Of a stretch of 8,416 bases of DNA, positions 1 to 5,733 are shown piece after piece. Below the pieces are notes generated by a model. It worked only from the letters and a program-made list of their open reading frames with translations, did not search any database and was not told the origin of the DNA. Position numbers and translations under genes: made by a program. Positions within the stretch are counted from its first letter, which is position 1. Each line of letters opens with the position of its first letter. The stretch is from an uncultured Collinsella sp. (GTDB taxonomy: Bacteria; Actinomycetota; Coriobacteriia; Coriobacteriales; Coriobacteriaceae): NCBI GenBank assembly GCA_902470345.1, contig CABRGB010000070.1, positions 1 through 8,416 on the forward strand. Direction: 5' to 3'.

Positions 1-3
1 ACC

Positions 4-915
4 ATGTCCCACAATACCCTGCCGACCGTCGCTGAGCTTTCGGGCGAGATGCGCGAGCGTCTTGCCAAGGTTAAGTACGTCTTTACCGATCTGGACGCCA
101 CCATGCTCGCGCCCGGCTCGTGCGTGCTGCGCGACAACGACGGCAACCCCTCGACCAAGCTCGTCGAGGCTGTCGTGACACTTGCCCGCGCCGGCATCCA
201 GGTGGTCCCCACCTCGGGCCGCAACCGCACCATGATTCACGAGGATGCGCGCGTGCTCGGCCTCAACTCCTACATCGGCGAGATGGGTGGTCTGGTCATG
301 TACGACCTCAAGGCCAACGATTGGGAGTATCTGACCGGCGATATGCCCTACGACTCCGCCTGCGGCCTCACGCCGCATCAGGTGATCGAGCAGACCGGCG
401 TGTGCGAGAAGATTCTCGCCCGCTGGCCGCATAAGATCGAGTACCACAACGACATGTCGACTGGCTACAAGTACCGCGAGGTCACCGTCGGCATGCGCGG
501 CGATGTGCCCGACGACGAGGTCCAGGCCATTCTTGATGAGGCTGGCTGCGGCCTGGTCTGGGCCTGCAACGGCCATCTGACCCATCTGTCCAAACCGACG
601 ACGCTCGAGCTCGAACGCGTCGAGGATGGCCGCGCCTTTAACATCAATCCCGCCGGTCTCAACAAGGGCGTTGCCATCGCACGTTTCTGCGAGCACCTGG
701 GTATCGAGCGCGAGGAGACGCTGGCGCTCGGCGATTCCGAGTCCGACTTCTACATGGCTGACCACGTGGGCACGTTCTGCCTGGTCGAGAACGGTTTGAC
801 CAGCGCCGGCGCGCCCGAGTTCCTGGATGCTTGCGATAACGCCTACGTCACGCGCGGCAAGATTGTCGATGGCTGGGCGGCAACGGCAGAGCTGCTCGTC
901 GCGGCCCGTTCGTAG
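4..915 (+). CDS. HAD-superfamily phosphatase, Cof/sucrose-phosphatase-like (type IIB cap), substrate unknown
   Basis: This is a cytoplasmic haloacid-dehalogenase-type phosphohydrolase of 303 residues, probably acting on a small phosphorylated metabolite. All four HAD motifs are visible. Motif I is the DLDAT stretch with nucleophile Asp29 and acid/base Asp31 (Ala replaces the usual Gly of DxDGT). Motif II is Thr70 in PTSGR. Motif III is Lys221 in LNKG. Motif IV is GDSESD at 243-248, which would bind Mg2+. The long insertion between motifs II and III, roughly residues 85-200, fits the C2B cap of Cof-type, sucrose-phosphate and mannosyl-3-phosphoglycerate phosphatases. The frame is still open at base 1 and no ribosome binding site is visible before ATG 4, so the true start could lie upstream of the window. 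murI follows after 53 bp and may be co-transcribed. The family call is firm, but the substrate cannot be read from sequence. Confidence 0.85.
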   Translation: MSHNTLPTVAELSGEMRERLAKVKYVFTDLDATMLAPGSCVLRDNDGNPSTKLVEAVVTLARAGIQVVPTSGRNRTMIHEDARVLGLNSYIGEMGGLVMYDLKANDWEYLTGDMPYDSACGLTPHQVIEQTGVCEKILARWPHKIEYHNDMSTGYKYREVTVGMRGDVPDDEVQAILDEAGCGLVWACNGHLTHLSKPTTLELERVEDGRAFNINPAGLNKGVAIARFCEHLGIEREETLALGDSESDFYMADHVGTFCLVENGLTSAGAPEFLDACDNAYVTRGKIVDGWAATAELLVAARS

Positions 916-959
916 TGCGGTCCTATCGCGCTGAGCCATATCTTTTCGAGAGAGAATCT

Positions 960-966
960 GGTGAGG
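960..966 (+). promoter_or_regulatory. Ribosome binding site that sets the murI start
   Basis: GGTGAGG matches the GGTGA part of the anti-Shine-Dalgarno complement, and its leading GG lies 7 bases before ATG 969. The frame is also open from a GTG at 915 that overlaps the upstream stop codon. The 18 extra residues from that GTG show no family similarity, so the ATG is preferred. Confidence 0.6.
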
Positions 967-968
967 TA

Positions 969-1853
969 ATGTCCGATATCGAGAATCCGGCAGGCGACAC
1001 GCGCCCGATTGGCGTGTTCGATTCTGGTCTGGGCGGTCTGACGGTTGCACGCGCCATCGCAACGGCGTTGCCGCACGAGTCCGTCTACTACTTTGGCGAC
1101 ACCAAGCGCTGCCCCTACGGCACCCGCACCGAGGACGAGGTGCGCTCGTTTGCACTGCAGGCGGGCCGTTGGCTGTCGAAGCACGACGTCAAGATCATGG
1201 TCATCGCCTGCAATACGGCGACCGCTGCGGCCTTGCGTTTGGCCCAGCAGGTGCTCGACGTCCCCGTCATCGGCGTGATCGCACCGGGCGCACGCGCGGC
1301 AATCAACAGCACCCGCACGCGCCGGGTGGGCGTGCTCGCCACCAACCTCACCATTCGCTCAGGCGCTTACACGCGTGCCATCCAGGACCTGGATGCCGGC
1401 GTCGACGTATACGGCTGCCCTGCCTCGAGTTTTGTCGAGGTCGTTGAGCACGAGCTCGCCTCGGGCGCGCATCTGCAAGAGCAGTGGCTCGAGAACGAGG
1501 ACATCTTTGATACGCCTGCCGTACGCGCGCTGGTCGGTGCCACGGTTGAACCGCTGCGCGACCACGGCATCGATACCGTGGTGCTCGGCTGCACGCATTT
1601 TCCGCTGCTCGTGGGGCCTATTCGCCATGCGCTGGGTCCCGGAGTGCGCGTGGTGAGTTCCGCCGAGGAGACCACGCGTGAGTTGACCGATATTCTCACG
1701 CGCCGCGAGCAGCTGGCGGGCGACGCAGCCGAGCCGCAGCATCGTTTTGCAACGACGTCCGATAACATTGCCGAGTTTGCGGTGGCGGGCAGTTTTATCT
1801 TTGGCCAGCCGCTCAAGAGCATTGAGCATATCGATATCGACGAACTGAAATAG
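969..1853 (+). CDS. murI: Glutamate racemase
   Basis: MurI interconverts L- and D-glutamate by a cofactor-independent two-base mechanism, supplying D-Glu to MurD for the second residue of the peptidoglycan stem peptide. From ATG 969 it has 294 residues, slightly longer than the usual 255-285. The N-terminal signature GVFDSGLGG carries the conserved Asp18. YFGDTKRCPYGTR follows and binds the substrate carboxylates. The two catalytic cysteines are present: Cys81 in the ACNTAT motif and Cys208 in GCTHFPLL, the latter followed by the conserved Thr-His. The C-terminal tail after about residue 260 is specific to this lineage as far as I can tell. The gene sits between the HAD phosphatase (53 bp gap) and rph (55 bp gap). 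No promoter was recognised on either side, so it is probably part of the same transcript. Confidence 0.96.
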   Translation: MSDIENPAGDTRPIGVFDSGLGGLTVARAIATALPHESVYYFGDTKRCPYGTRTEDEVRSFALQAGRWLSKHDVKIMVIACNTATAAALRLAQQVLDVPVIGVIAPGARAAINSTRTRRVGVLATNLTIRSGAYTRAIQDLDAGVDVYGCPASSFVEVVEHELASGAHLQEQWLENEDIFDTPAVRALVGATVEPLRDHGIDTVVLGCTHFPLLVGPIRHALGPGVRVVSSAEETTRELTDILTRREQLAGDAAEPQHRFATTSDNIAEFAVAGSFIFGQPLKSIEHIDIDELK

Positions 1854-1908
1854 ATGTAGGGTTACCGTCCAAAGACTTGCCCTCTTCTTTTGCCGAAAGG
1901 ATTTTTCT

Positions 1909-2634
1909 ATGGAGTATATGCAGGTCAATCGCGCCAACGGCCGCGCCGCCGATGAGCTGCGCCCCATCAAGCTTACCCGCGGCGTCATGAAGCACGCCCA
2001 CGGTTCGTGCCTGGCCGAGTTTGGCGATACGCGCGTGCTGTGCGCTGCCACCATCGAGGAGGGCGTGCCGGGCTGGCGCAAGGGTGCCAAGGCCGGTTGG
2101 GTAACGGCGGAGTACGCCATGCTGCCGGCATCGACCGGCAAGCGCTGCAAGCGCGAGCATGCCAACCGCAAGGGCCGCTCCATGGAGATTGAGCGCCTCA
2201 TCGGCCGTAGCCTGCGCACCGTCGTCAACATGAAGGCGCTTGGAGAGTACACCGTCACCGTCGACTGTGACGTGATTCAGGCAGACGGCGGCACGCGAAC
2301 GGCGAGCATTACCGGCGCCTGGGTGGCGTTGCACGACGCCCTTGCCATGTGGGTCGAGGCGGGTAAGCTCGAGCACATCCCGCTCACGGGCCAGGTCGCC
2401 GCGATTTCCATGGGCGTTGTCGACGGCAACACCCTGCTCGACCTGGATTATTCCGAGGACAGTCACGCCGAGGTCGACATGAACCTTGTCGCCACCGATA
2501 CCGGTGAGATGATCGAGCTCCAGGGCACTGGCGAGCAGGCGCCCTTCGACCGCAAGCGCCTCAATTCCCTGCTCGATTTGGGCGACAAGGGCATTGCCGA
2601 GCTCATCGAGCTCCAGCGCCAAGCCCTCGCCTAA
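1909..2634 (+). CDS. rph: Ribonuclease PH (tRNA 3'-end phosphorolytic exonuclease)
   Basis: RNase PH removes nucleotides 3' of the CCA end of tRNA precursors, using phosphate and releasing nucleoside diphosphates. It works as a hexameric ring. The 241-residue length is normal. Family blocks appear in order: RPIKLTRG near the N-terminus, HGSCLAEFGDTRVLCAA at about 27-45, GWVTAEYAMLP at about 63-75, the basic tRNA-contacting segment ending in IERLIGRSLRTVV at about 92-107, and the phosphate-binding QADGGTRTASITGA block at about 124-138. DSHAEVDMN at about 185 is the metal/active-site acidic segment. A ribosome binding site AAAGGA (1896-1901) sits 7 bases before ATG 1909, which favours this start over the in-frame ATG at 1918. 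rdgB lies downstream, a neighbour pair seen in many bacteria, but here a structured spacer separates them. Confidence 0.96.
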   Translation: MEYMQVNRANGRAADELRPIKLTRGVMKHAHGSCLAEFGDTRVLCAATIEEGVPGWRKGAKAGWVTAEYAMLPASTGKRCKREHANRKGRSMEIERLIGRSLRTVVNMKALGEYTVTVDCDVIQADGGTRTASITGAWVALHDALAMWVEAGKLEHIPLTGQVAAISMGVVDGNTLLDLDYSEDSHAEVDMNLVATDTGEMIELQGTGEQAPFDRKRLNSLLDLGDKGIAELIELQRQALA

Positions 2635-2640
2635 CCTACC

Positions 2641-2742
2641 AAAAAGGGACAGGTTTATTTTGGCAGGTTTTATCTGCGGAAACGCCGATAGATAAGGTTG
2701 ATGCCACATGAAAGGGGAGACGCCGACGGACCGGTCCCTTTT
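2641..2742. repeat. Folded intergenic element between rph and rdgB (nested inverted repeats)
   Basis: The 142-bp gap between rph and rdgB is mostly one foldable unit. The outer arms are AAAAGGGAC (2642-2650) and its exact reverse complement GTCCCTTTT (2734-2742). Nested inside are TGGCA (2661-2665) with TGCCA (2702-2706), then TTATCT (2670-2675) with AGATAA (2690-2695). Four G-T wobbles join these two inner stems, and GCG/CGC close a GAAA tetraloop (2679-2682). A separate 10-bp palindrome GGACCGGTCC (2728-2737) overlaps the right arm and runs into CTTTT, so the right end could also act as a weak terminator. The arrangement resembles a dispersed REP/MITE-like repeat or an RNA structure. Copy number cannot be judged from one window. 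Confidence 0.6.
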
Positions 2743-2763
2743 ACGTGACTTTGCTATACGGAC

Positions 2764-2770
2764 AAGGAGA
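2764..2770 (+). promoter_or_regulatory. Ribosome binding site that sets the rdgB start
   Basis: AAGGAGA lies 6 bases before ATG 2777. The same frame is open from an ATG at 2708 inside the preceding folded element. That start has no Shine-Dalgarno sequence and would add 23 residues with no family similarity, so 2777 is chosen. Confidence 0.8.
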
Positions 2771-2776
2771 CCACTC

Positions 2777-3418
2777 ATGGCACTTGAGAAGATCGACATC
2801 GACACCCTCGACCCGGCGGCGACCATCGTCGTGGCAACGGGCAACGCCCATAAGCTCACCGAGATCGAGGCCATTTTGGGCAAGGTTATGCCCGAGGTTC
2901 GCTTTGTGGCGCTCGGTCAGCTGGGCGATTTTGAGGACCCCGAGGAAAACGGTACGACGTTTTTGGAGAACGCCATCATCAAGGCGCAGGCTGCCGTCGA
3001 AGAGACGGGGCTCATGGCCATTGCCGACGATTCGGGCCTGGTCGTTGACGCGCTGGATGGTGAGCCCGGTGTGTATAGCGCGCGCTACGCGGGCGTTCAC
3101 GGCGACGATGCCGCCAACAATGCCAAACTGCTCGTGAATCTGGAGGGCGTGGCCGACGAGGACCGCACTGCGCGCTTTATGAGCGTCGTCGCGCTCATCG
3201 ACACGGACGGTTTGGTCACCTATGGTGAGGGTGCCTGCGAGGGCGTTATCGCACACGAGGGCCGCGGCGATCACGGCTTTGGCTACGACCCGCTGTTCCT
3301 GCCGGTCGACACGCCGGGCAAGACCATGGCCGAGCTGACGGCGGACGAGAAGAACGCCATCAGCCATCGATTCCATGCGCTCCAGCACCTATCCGCCAAA
3401 CTGACGGGCGAGGAGTAG
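2777..3418 (+). CDS. rdgB: RdgB/HAM1-family dITP/XTP pyrophosphatase
   Basis: This enzyme hydrolyses non-canonical purine nucleoside triphosphates (dITP, ITP, XTP) to the monophosphate and pyrophosphate, keeping deaminated bases out of DNA and RNA. The product is 213 residues from ATG 2777. The HAM1 signatures are VATGNAHK at about 19-26 (triphosphate contact), FLENAIIKA, ADDSGLVVDALDGEPGVYSARYAG starting at Ala83 with the Asp84-Asp85 pair, and the base-recognition loop GHGFGYDPLF near the C-terminus followed by a Ser-His-Arg (SHR) motif. About 16 residues precede the core, an N-terminal extension relative to E. coli RdgB. dtd begins 3 bases after the stop and its ribosome binding site lies inside the last rdgB codons, which points to translational coupling. 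Confidence 0.96.
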   Translation: MALEKIDIDTLDPAATIVVATGNAHKLTEIEAILGKVMPEVRFVALGQLGDFEDPEENGTTFLENAIIKAQAAVEETGLMAIADDSGLVVDALDGEPGVYSARYAGVHGDDAANNAKLLVNLEGVADEDRTARFMSVVALIDTDGLVTYGEGACEGVIAHEGRGDHGFGYDPLFLPVDTPGKTMAELTADEKNAISHRFHALQHLSAKLTGEE

Positions 3419-3421
3419 GCC

Positions 3422-3868
3422 GTGCGTGCGGTGGTGCAGCGCGTGCTCAACGCCGGCGTGACGGTCGACGGCGAGTGCGTGGGCAAAATTGGGCGCGGCT
3501 ATCTGGTGCTGCTGGGCGTGGGCCACGGTGACACGCGCGCCGAGGCCGATAAGCTGTGGGGCAAGCTCCGGGGCTTGCGCATTTACGAGGACGAGAACGG
3601 CAAGACCAACTTGGCACTTGCCGATGTCGACGGCGAGGTTCTCGTGGTGTCGCAGTTCACGCTGTTCGCCGATTGCCGTCACGGCCGCCGTCCATCGTTT
3701 ACGGAGGCCGGCGCCCCCGATGTCGCCAACGAGCTCTACGAGTACTTCCTGACGCTTGTGCGCGAGGACGTCGAGCACGTAGCGCATGGCATTTTCGGCG
3801 CCGATATGAAAGTCGACTTGGTCAACGACGGTCCATTCACCATCGTCCTGGACACCGACAATCTGTAA
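3422..3868 (+). CDS. dtd: D-aminoacyl-tRNA deacylase
   Basis: Dtd hydrolyses D-amino acids (and mischarged glycine) from tRNA, protecting translation from D-residues. It is a cytoplasmic homodimer. The 148-residue length is typical. The start MRAVVQRV is canonical. The catalytic-pocket motif SQFTLFADCRHGRRPSF begins at Ser77-Gln78. The chirality-filter Gly-cisPro motif is Gly137-Pro138 within NDGPFT, at the family's usual positions. Translation starts at GTG 3422 with AGGAG (3411-3415) 6 bases upstream, inside the end of rdgB. Its place near murI, which makes D-glutamate, is functionally sensible, although such clustering may only reflect shared growth-related expression. Confidence 0.97.
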   Translation: MRAVVQRVLNAGVTVDGECVGKIGRGYLVLLGVGHGDTRAEADKLWGKLRGLRIYEDENGKTNLALADVDGEVLVVSQFTLFADCRHGRRPSFTEAGAPDVANELYEYFLTLVREDVEHVAHGIFGADMKVDLVNDGPFTIVLDTDNL

Positions 3869-3901
3869 GTAGTCAATTTGGGACGGGGCTTATTTAGCTA
3901 C

Positions 3902-3931
3902 TTGCGTATGGTCACGTCAGGGTGCTATAGT
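3902..3931 (+). promoter_or_regulatory. Probable sigma-70-type promoter for veg-ispE
   Basis: A -35 candidate TTGCGT (3902-3907) is separated by 18 bp from a -10 TATAGT (3926-3931). Transcription would start near 3938 and give a leader of about 60 bases before veg. The stretch from the dtd stop to here shows no clear terminator, only a weak pairing of AAGTAG (3867-3872) with CTACTT (3898-3903). Confidence 0.6.
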
Positions 3932-3951
3932 ATTAGAGTTTTGTCTATCTT

Positions 3952-3971
3952 AGGGGTATTATCCCCTTTTT
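3952..3971 (+). terminator. Small hairpin plus T-run in the veg leader (attenuator or weak terminator)
   Basis: AGGGG (3952-3956) and CCCCT (3963-3967) enclose a six-base loop TATTAT, followed immediately by a run of five T (3967-3971). It has the form of a short intrinsic terminator, yet it lies between the predicted veg promoter and the veg ribosome binding site. It may therefore attenuate veg-ispE or end readthrough from dtd. A five-pair stem is short, so efficiency is uncertain. Confidence 0.45.
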
Positions 3972-3998
3972 GAATTGCACCTTCTGGAGGCCCTGTTC

Positions 3999-4295
3999 AT
4001 GGAAGAGATGGAAGTCAATCACGTCGACGACATCCACGAGAAGCTGACCGATATGGTGGGCGATCGCGTTAAGGTGAAGGCCAACATGGGCCGCACCCGC
4101 GTCGTCGAGCGCATGGGCACCATCAAGAGCGTCCATCCGGCAGTCTTTATCGTCGAGGTCGACGAGCGCCGTGGCCGCAAGTCGCGTCAGTCCTACCAGT
4201 ATATTGATGTTCTCACCGGCCAGGTCGAGCTGTTCGACCCCGAGAGCGGCGAGCACATTTTTACCCCGCTCGGCAATCAGCTCGAGGAGCACTAG
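3999..4295 (+). CDS. veg: Veg family protein
   Basis: This is a small cytoplasmic protein of 98 residues from the Veg family. In Bacillus subtilis Veg stimulates biofilm matrix genes by opposing SinR; its role here is unknown. Family features are the GDRVKVKANMGRTRVVERMGTIKSVHPAVFIVEVDE core at roughly residues 22-57 and the SYQYIDVLTGQVELF block at about 66-80. These would form a small SH3-like beta barrel. About 18 residues after that block extend beyond the Bacillus form. The start ATG 3999 is chosen because GGAGG (3986-3990) lies 8 bases upstream; an upstream in-frame TTG at 3975 has none. ispE begins 2 bases after the stop. The veg-ispE neighbourhood also occurs in Firmicutes, which supports the identification. 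Confidence 0.9.
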   Translation: MEEMEVNHVDDIHEKLTDMVGDRVKVKANMGRTRVVERMGTIKSVHPAVFIVEVDERRGRKSRQSYQYIDVLTGQVELFDPESGEHIFTPLGNQLEEH

Positions 4296-4297
4296 CG

Positions 4298-5194
4298 GTG
4301 ACCGATTGGTCCCTGATCCTTTCCGCGCCGGCAAAGATCAACCTCTATCTGGGGGTTCATACCGAGCGTGACGACCGCGGCTACCATAAGGTCGATTCCC
4401 TGATGGCAGCCGTCGGTCTTGTCGATACCGTGACGGTTACGCCGGCACAGGCGCTGACCGTCCAGACGATTCCGGCATCTGACTTTCCCATGCAAAAGAA
4501 TACGGCGTATCGTGCGGCCGCTGCTATGGCCGAGCATTACGGTCGCGAAGCCAATGTCTGCATCACGATTAAGAAGCGCATCCCGCTGTGTGCCGGCCTG
4601 GGCGGTCCTTCGACGGATGCCGCGGCGGTCATTGTCGCCTTGGCAGAGAGTTGGGGTATCGACCGTGCCGACCCCGCGCTGGACAACATTGCGCGCGGCA
4701 TTGGCGCCGACGTTCCCTTCTTTTTGCATGCCAGCCCTGCATTTTACGTGGGTGGGGGAGACGTGCTGGCAACCGAGTACCCCGCACTACCCGTGACACC
4801 CGTCGTGCTGGTCAAGCCGCGCGAGGCAAGCGTTTCAACAATTGAAGCCTATCGACGTTTTGACGAGACCCCAGTGCCTGCGGACAAGCCCGGAGCGATC
4901 GCATCTGCCCTTCGCTCGGGAGACGCAGAGGCGGCCTACGCGCTCGTCCACAACAACCTGGGTGTCATTTCCGCGCAGATGGAGCCGCGGATTCAAACGG
5001 TGCTCGACTGGCTTCGTTCACAGGACGGTACCATTATCGCAAACGTGTGCGGTTCGGGTGCCTGCTCGTTTGCTCTCTGCGATACTGCCGCCACGGCAGT
5101 CAATCTTGCGGCAGCCGCTCAACAAAACGGCTGGTGGGCTTATGCAACGGAGCTCGTTTCCGACACGGTTCGCATTGAAGCGCCAAAGAAGTAA
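4298..5194 (+). CDS. ispE: 4-diphosphocytidyl-2-C-methyl-D-erythritol kinase
   Basis: IspE phosphorylates the 2-hydroxyl of CDP-methylerythritol with ATP, a middle step of the MEP pathway to isopentenyl diphosphate. The cell therefore makes isoprenoids (quinones, undecaprenyl carrier) by MEP. The 298-residue GHMP kinase shows APAKINLYL with Lys13, a GYH motif at 28-30, the ATP-binding loop PLCAGLGGPSTDAAA at 96-110, the catalytic Asp138 in GADVPFF, and the C-terminal GHMP glycine motif with GSG at 252-254. Pro104 replaces the small residue common in GLGGGSSDAA-type loops. Translation starts at GTG 4298 with GAGGAG (4284-4289) 8 bases upstream inside veg, so the two genes are translationally coupled. 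No terminator is evident after the stop. Confidence 0.95.
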   Translation: MTDWSLILSAPAKINLYLGVHTERDDRGYHKVDSLMAAVGLVDTVTVTPAQALTVQTIPASDFPMQKNTAYRAAAAMAEHYGREANVCITIKKRIPLCAGLGGPSTDAAAVIVALAESWGIDRADPALDNIARGIGADVPFFLHASPAFYVGGGDVLATEYPALPVTPVVLVKPREASVSTIEAYRRFDETPVPADKPGAIASALRSGDAEAAYALVHNNLGVISAQMEPRIQTVLDWLRSQDGTIIANVCGSGACSFALCDTAATAVNLAAAAQQNGWWAYATELVSDTVRIEAPKK

Positions 5195-5202
5195 AAATTT
5201 CT

Positions 5203-5232
5203 CTGGCACACGACGGAAATCTTTGTTACTAT
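5203..5232 (+). promoter_or_regulatory. Probable promoter of tRNA-Pro
   Basis: CTGGCA (5203-5208) resembles a -35, and TACTAT (5227-5232), overlapping TATAGT, resembles a -10 with an 18-bp spacer. Transcription would begin a few bases before the mature tRNA 5' end at 5244. The tRNA might also be reached by readthrough from ispE. Confidence 0.5.
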
Positions 5233-5243
5233 AGTCGAGCTAA

Positions 5244-5320
5244 CGGGTTGTGGCTCAGTTTGGTAGAGCACTGCGTTCGGGACGCAGGGGTCGCTGGTTC
5301 AAATCCAGTCAACCCGACCA
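5244..5320 (+). tRNA. tRNA-Pro (anticodon CGG)
   Basis: A full 77-base cloverleaf is present. The acceptor stem is CGGGTTG (5244-5250) with CAACCCG (5310-5316). The D stem is GCTC/GAGC (5253-5256, 5266-5269). The anticodon stem is CTGCG/CGCAG (5271-5275, 5283-5287) around loop TTCGGGA, giving anticodon CGG at 5278-5280, which reads the proline codon CCG. The variable loop has five bases. The T stem is GCTGG/CCAGT (one G-T pair) with loop TTCAAAT. The discriminator base is A5317 and CCA is encoded (5318-5320). The CGGG acceptor start and G37 after the anticodon fit proline tRNAs. No intron or extra arm is present. Confidence 0.97.
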
Positions 5321-5330
5321 GAGCATGAGG

Positions 5331-5359
5331 AGGGACCGCTTCTTGCGGTCCCTTTTTTT
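5331..5359 (+). terminator. Intrinsic terminator after tRNA-Pro
   Basis: AGGGACCGC (5331-5339) pairs perfectly over 9 bp with GCGGTCCCT (5345-5353) around a five-base loop, and a run of seven T follows (5353-5359). It lies 10 bases after the tRNA 3' end. Confidence 0.93.
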
Positions 5360-5367
5360 AGCTATTG

Positions 5368-5396
5368 TTGTGATACCGCGGCACCCGCGGTATACT
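5368..5396 (+). promoter_or_regulatory. tatA promoter
   Basis: TTGTGA (5368-5373) is separated by 17 bp from TATACT (5391-5396), a good -10. Transcription would start near 5403 and give a leader of about 30 bases. The spacer and the first half of the -10 are occupied by a perfect palindrome, listed separately. A second possible -35, TTGTTG (5365-5370), would give a 20-bp spacer. Confidence 0.65.
5373..5393. promoter_or_regulatory. Perfect 9-3-9 palindrome inside the tatA promoter (candidate operator)
   Basis: ATACCGCGG (5373-5381) and CCGCGGTAT (5385-5393) are exact reverse complements separated by CAC. The 21-bp dyad covers the spacer between -35 and -10 and overlaps the first three bases of the -10. 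A dimeric regulator bound there would compete with or remodel RNA polymerase. It is too far upstream of the expected transcription start to act as an RNA hairpin of this promoter. Confidence 0.55.
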
Positions 5397-5432
5397 CATT
5401 CGAGCTTGTCTCGCTGTATTGTGGAGGTCTAC

Positions 5433-5708
5433 ATGTTTGGACTGAGGGCTCCTGAGCTCATCATTATTCTCGTCGTTGTCTTGATCATCTTCGGGCCTAA
5501 GAACCTGCCGAAGCTCGGCAAGTCTCTCGGCTCTACCGTCAAGAATATCCGCGAGGGTATGGAGGGCGACGATAAGGGCGAAACCAAGCAGGCCGAGGAC
5601 GTTGTGGTCGAGGAGTCCAAGGAGGACAAGGAGATCGCAGAGCTCGAGGCCAAGCTCGCTGCTGCCAAGAAAAAGCAGGCAGAGGACAGCGACGCGGACG
5701 CAGAGTAG
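5433..5708 (+). CDS. tatA: Twin-arginine translocase subunit TatA
   Basis: TatA polymerises in the cytoplasmic membrane to form the pore that moves folded proteins with twin-arginine signal peptides, together with TatC. The 91-residue product has the family layout. A short polar N-terminus with Glu8 comes first. One membrane helix of Ile/Leu/Val runs over about residues 7-20, followed by the Phe20-Gly21 hinge. An amphipathic helix starts at PKNLPKLGKSLG (about 22-33). A long, highly charged C-terminal tail ends in an Ala/Lys/Glu segment that may be helical. The start ATG 5433 has GGAGGT (5423-5428) upstream. The frame continues upstream through the tRNA gene, but that part is not protein coding. 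TatC is not in this window, so tatA stands apart from it. Flanking terminators indicate a single-gene transcript. Confidence 0.92.
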   Translation: MFGLRAPELIIILVVVLIIFGPKNLPKLGKSLGSTVKNIREGMEGDDKGETKQAEDVVVEESKEDKEIAELEAKLAAAKKKQAEDSDADAE

Positions 5709-5733
5709 TCCCATCCCTTTGGGGTGAGCACCT

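Noticed and set aside
1854..1908. Terminator or promoter between murI and rph.
   Set aside because: Only a four-base AGGG/CCCT pairing with a long loop is visible, and no -35/-10 pair was found. The genes are probably co-transcribed.
2100..2200. Divergent tRNA-binding segment of RNase PH (MLPASTGKR in place of MLPRATHTR).
   Set aside because: RNase PH families vary here (for example MLPGST forms), and the basic residues and downstream IERLIGRSLR block are retained, so I do not regard it as functionally unusual.
2732..2760. Promoter for rdgB with TATACG (2755-2760) as -10.
   Set aside because: No acceptable -35 lies 16-18 bp upstream, and transcription would begin almost at the ribosome binding site.
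1813..2883. A 356-codon antisense frame over rph and its spacers, and a similar one at 1359-2258.
   Set aside because: They overlap strongly supported + strand genes (murI, rph, rdgB), show no family motifs, and arise from GC-rich codon bias.
5250..5432. N-terminal extension of tatA through the tRNA gene.
   Set aside because: The frame is open by chance across tRNA-Pro and its terminator. The tatA ribosome binding site and canonical N-terminus place the start at 5433.
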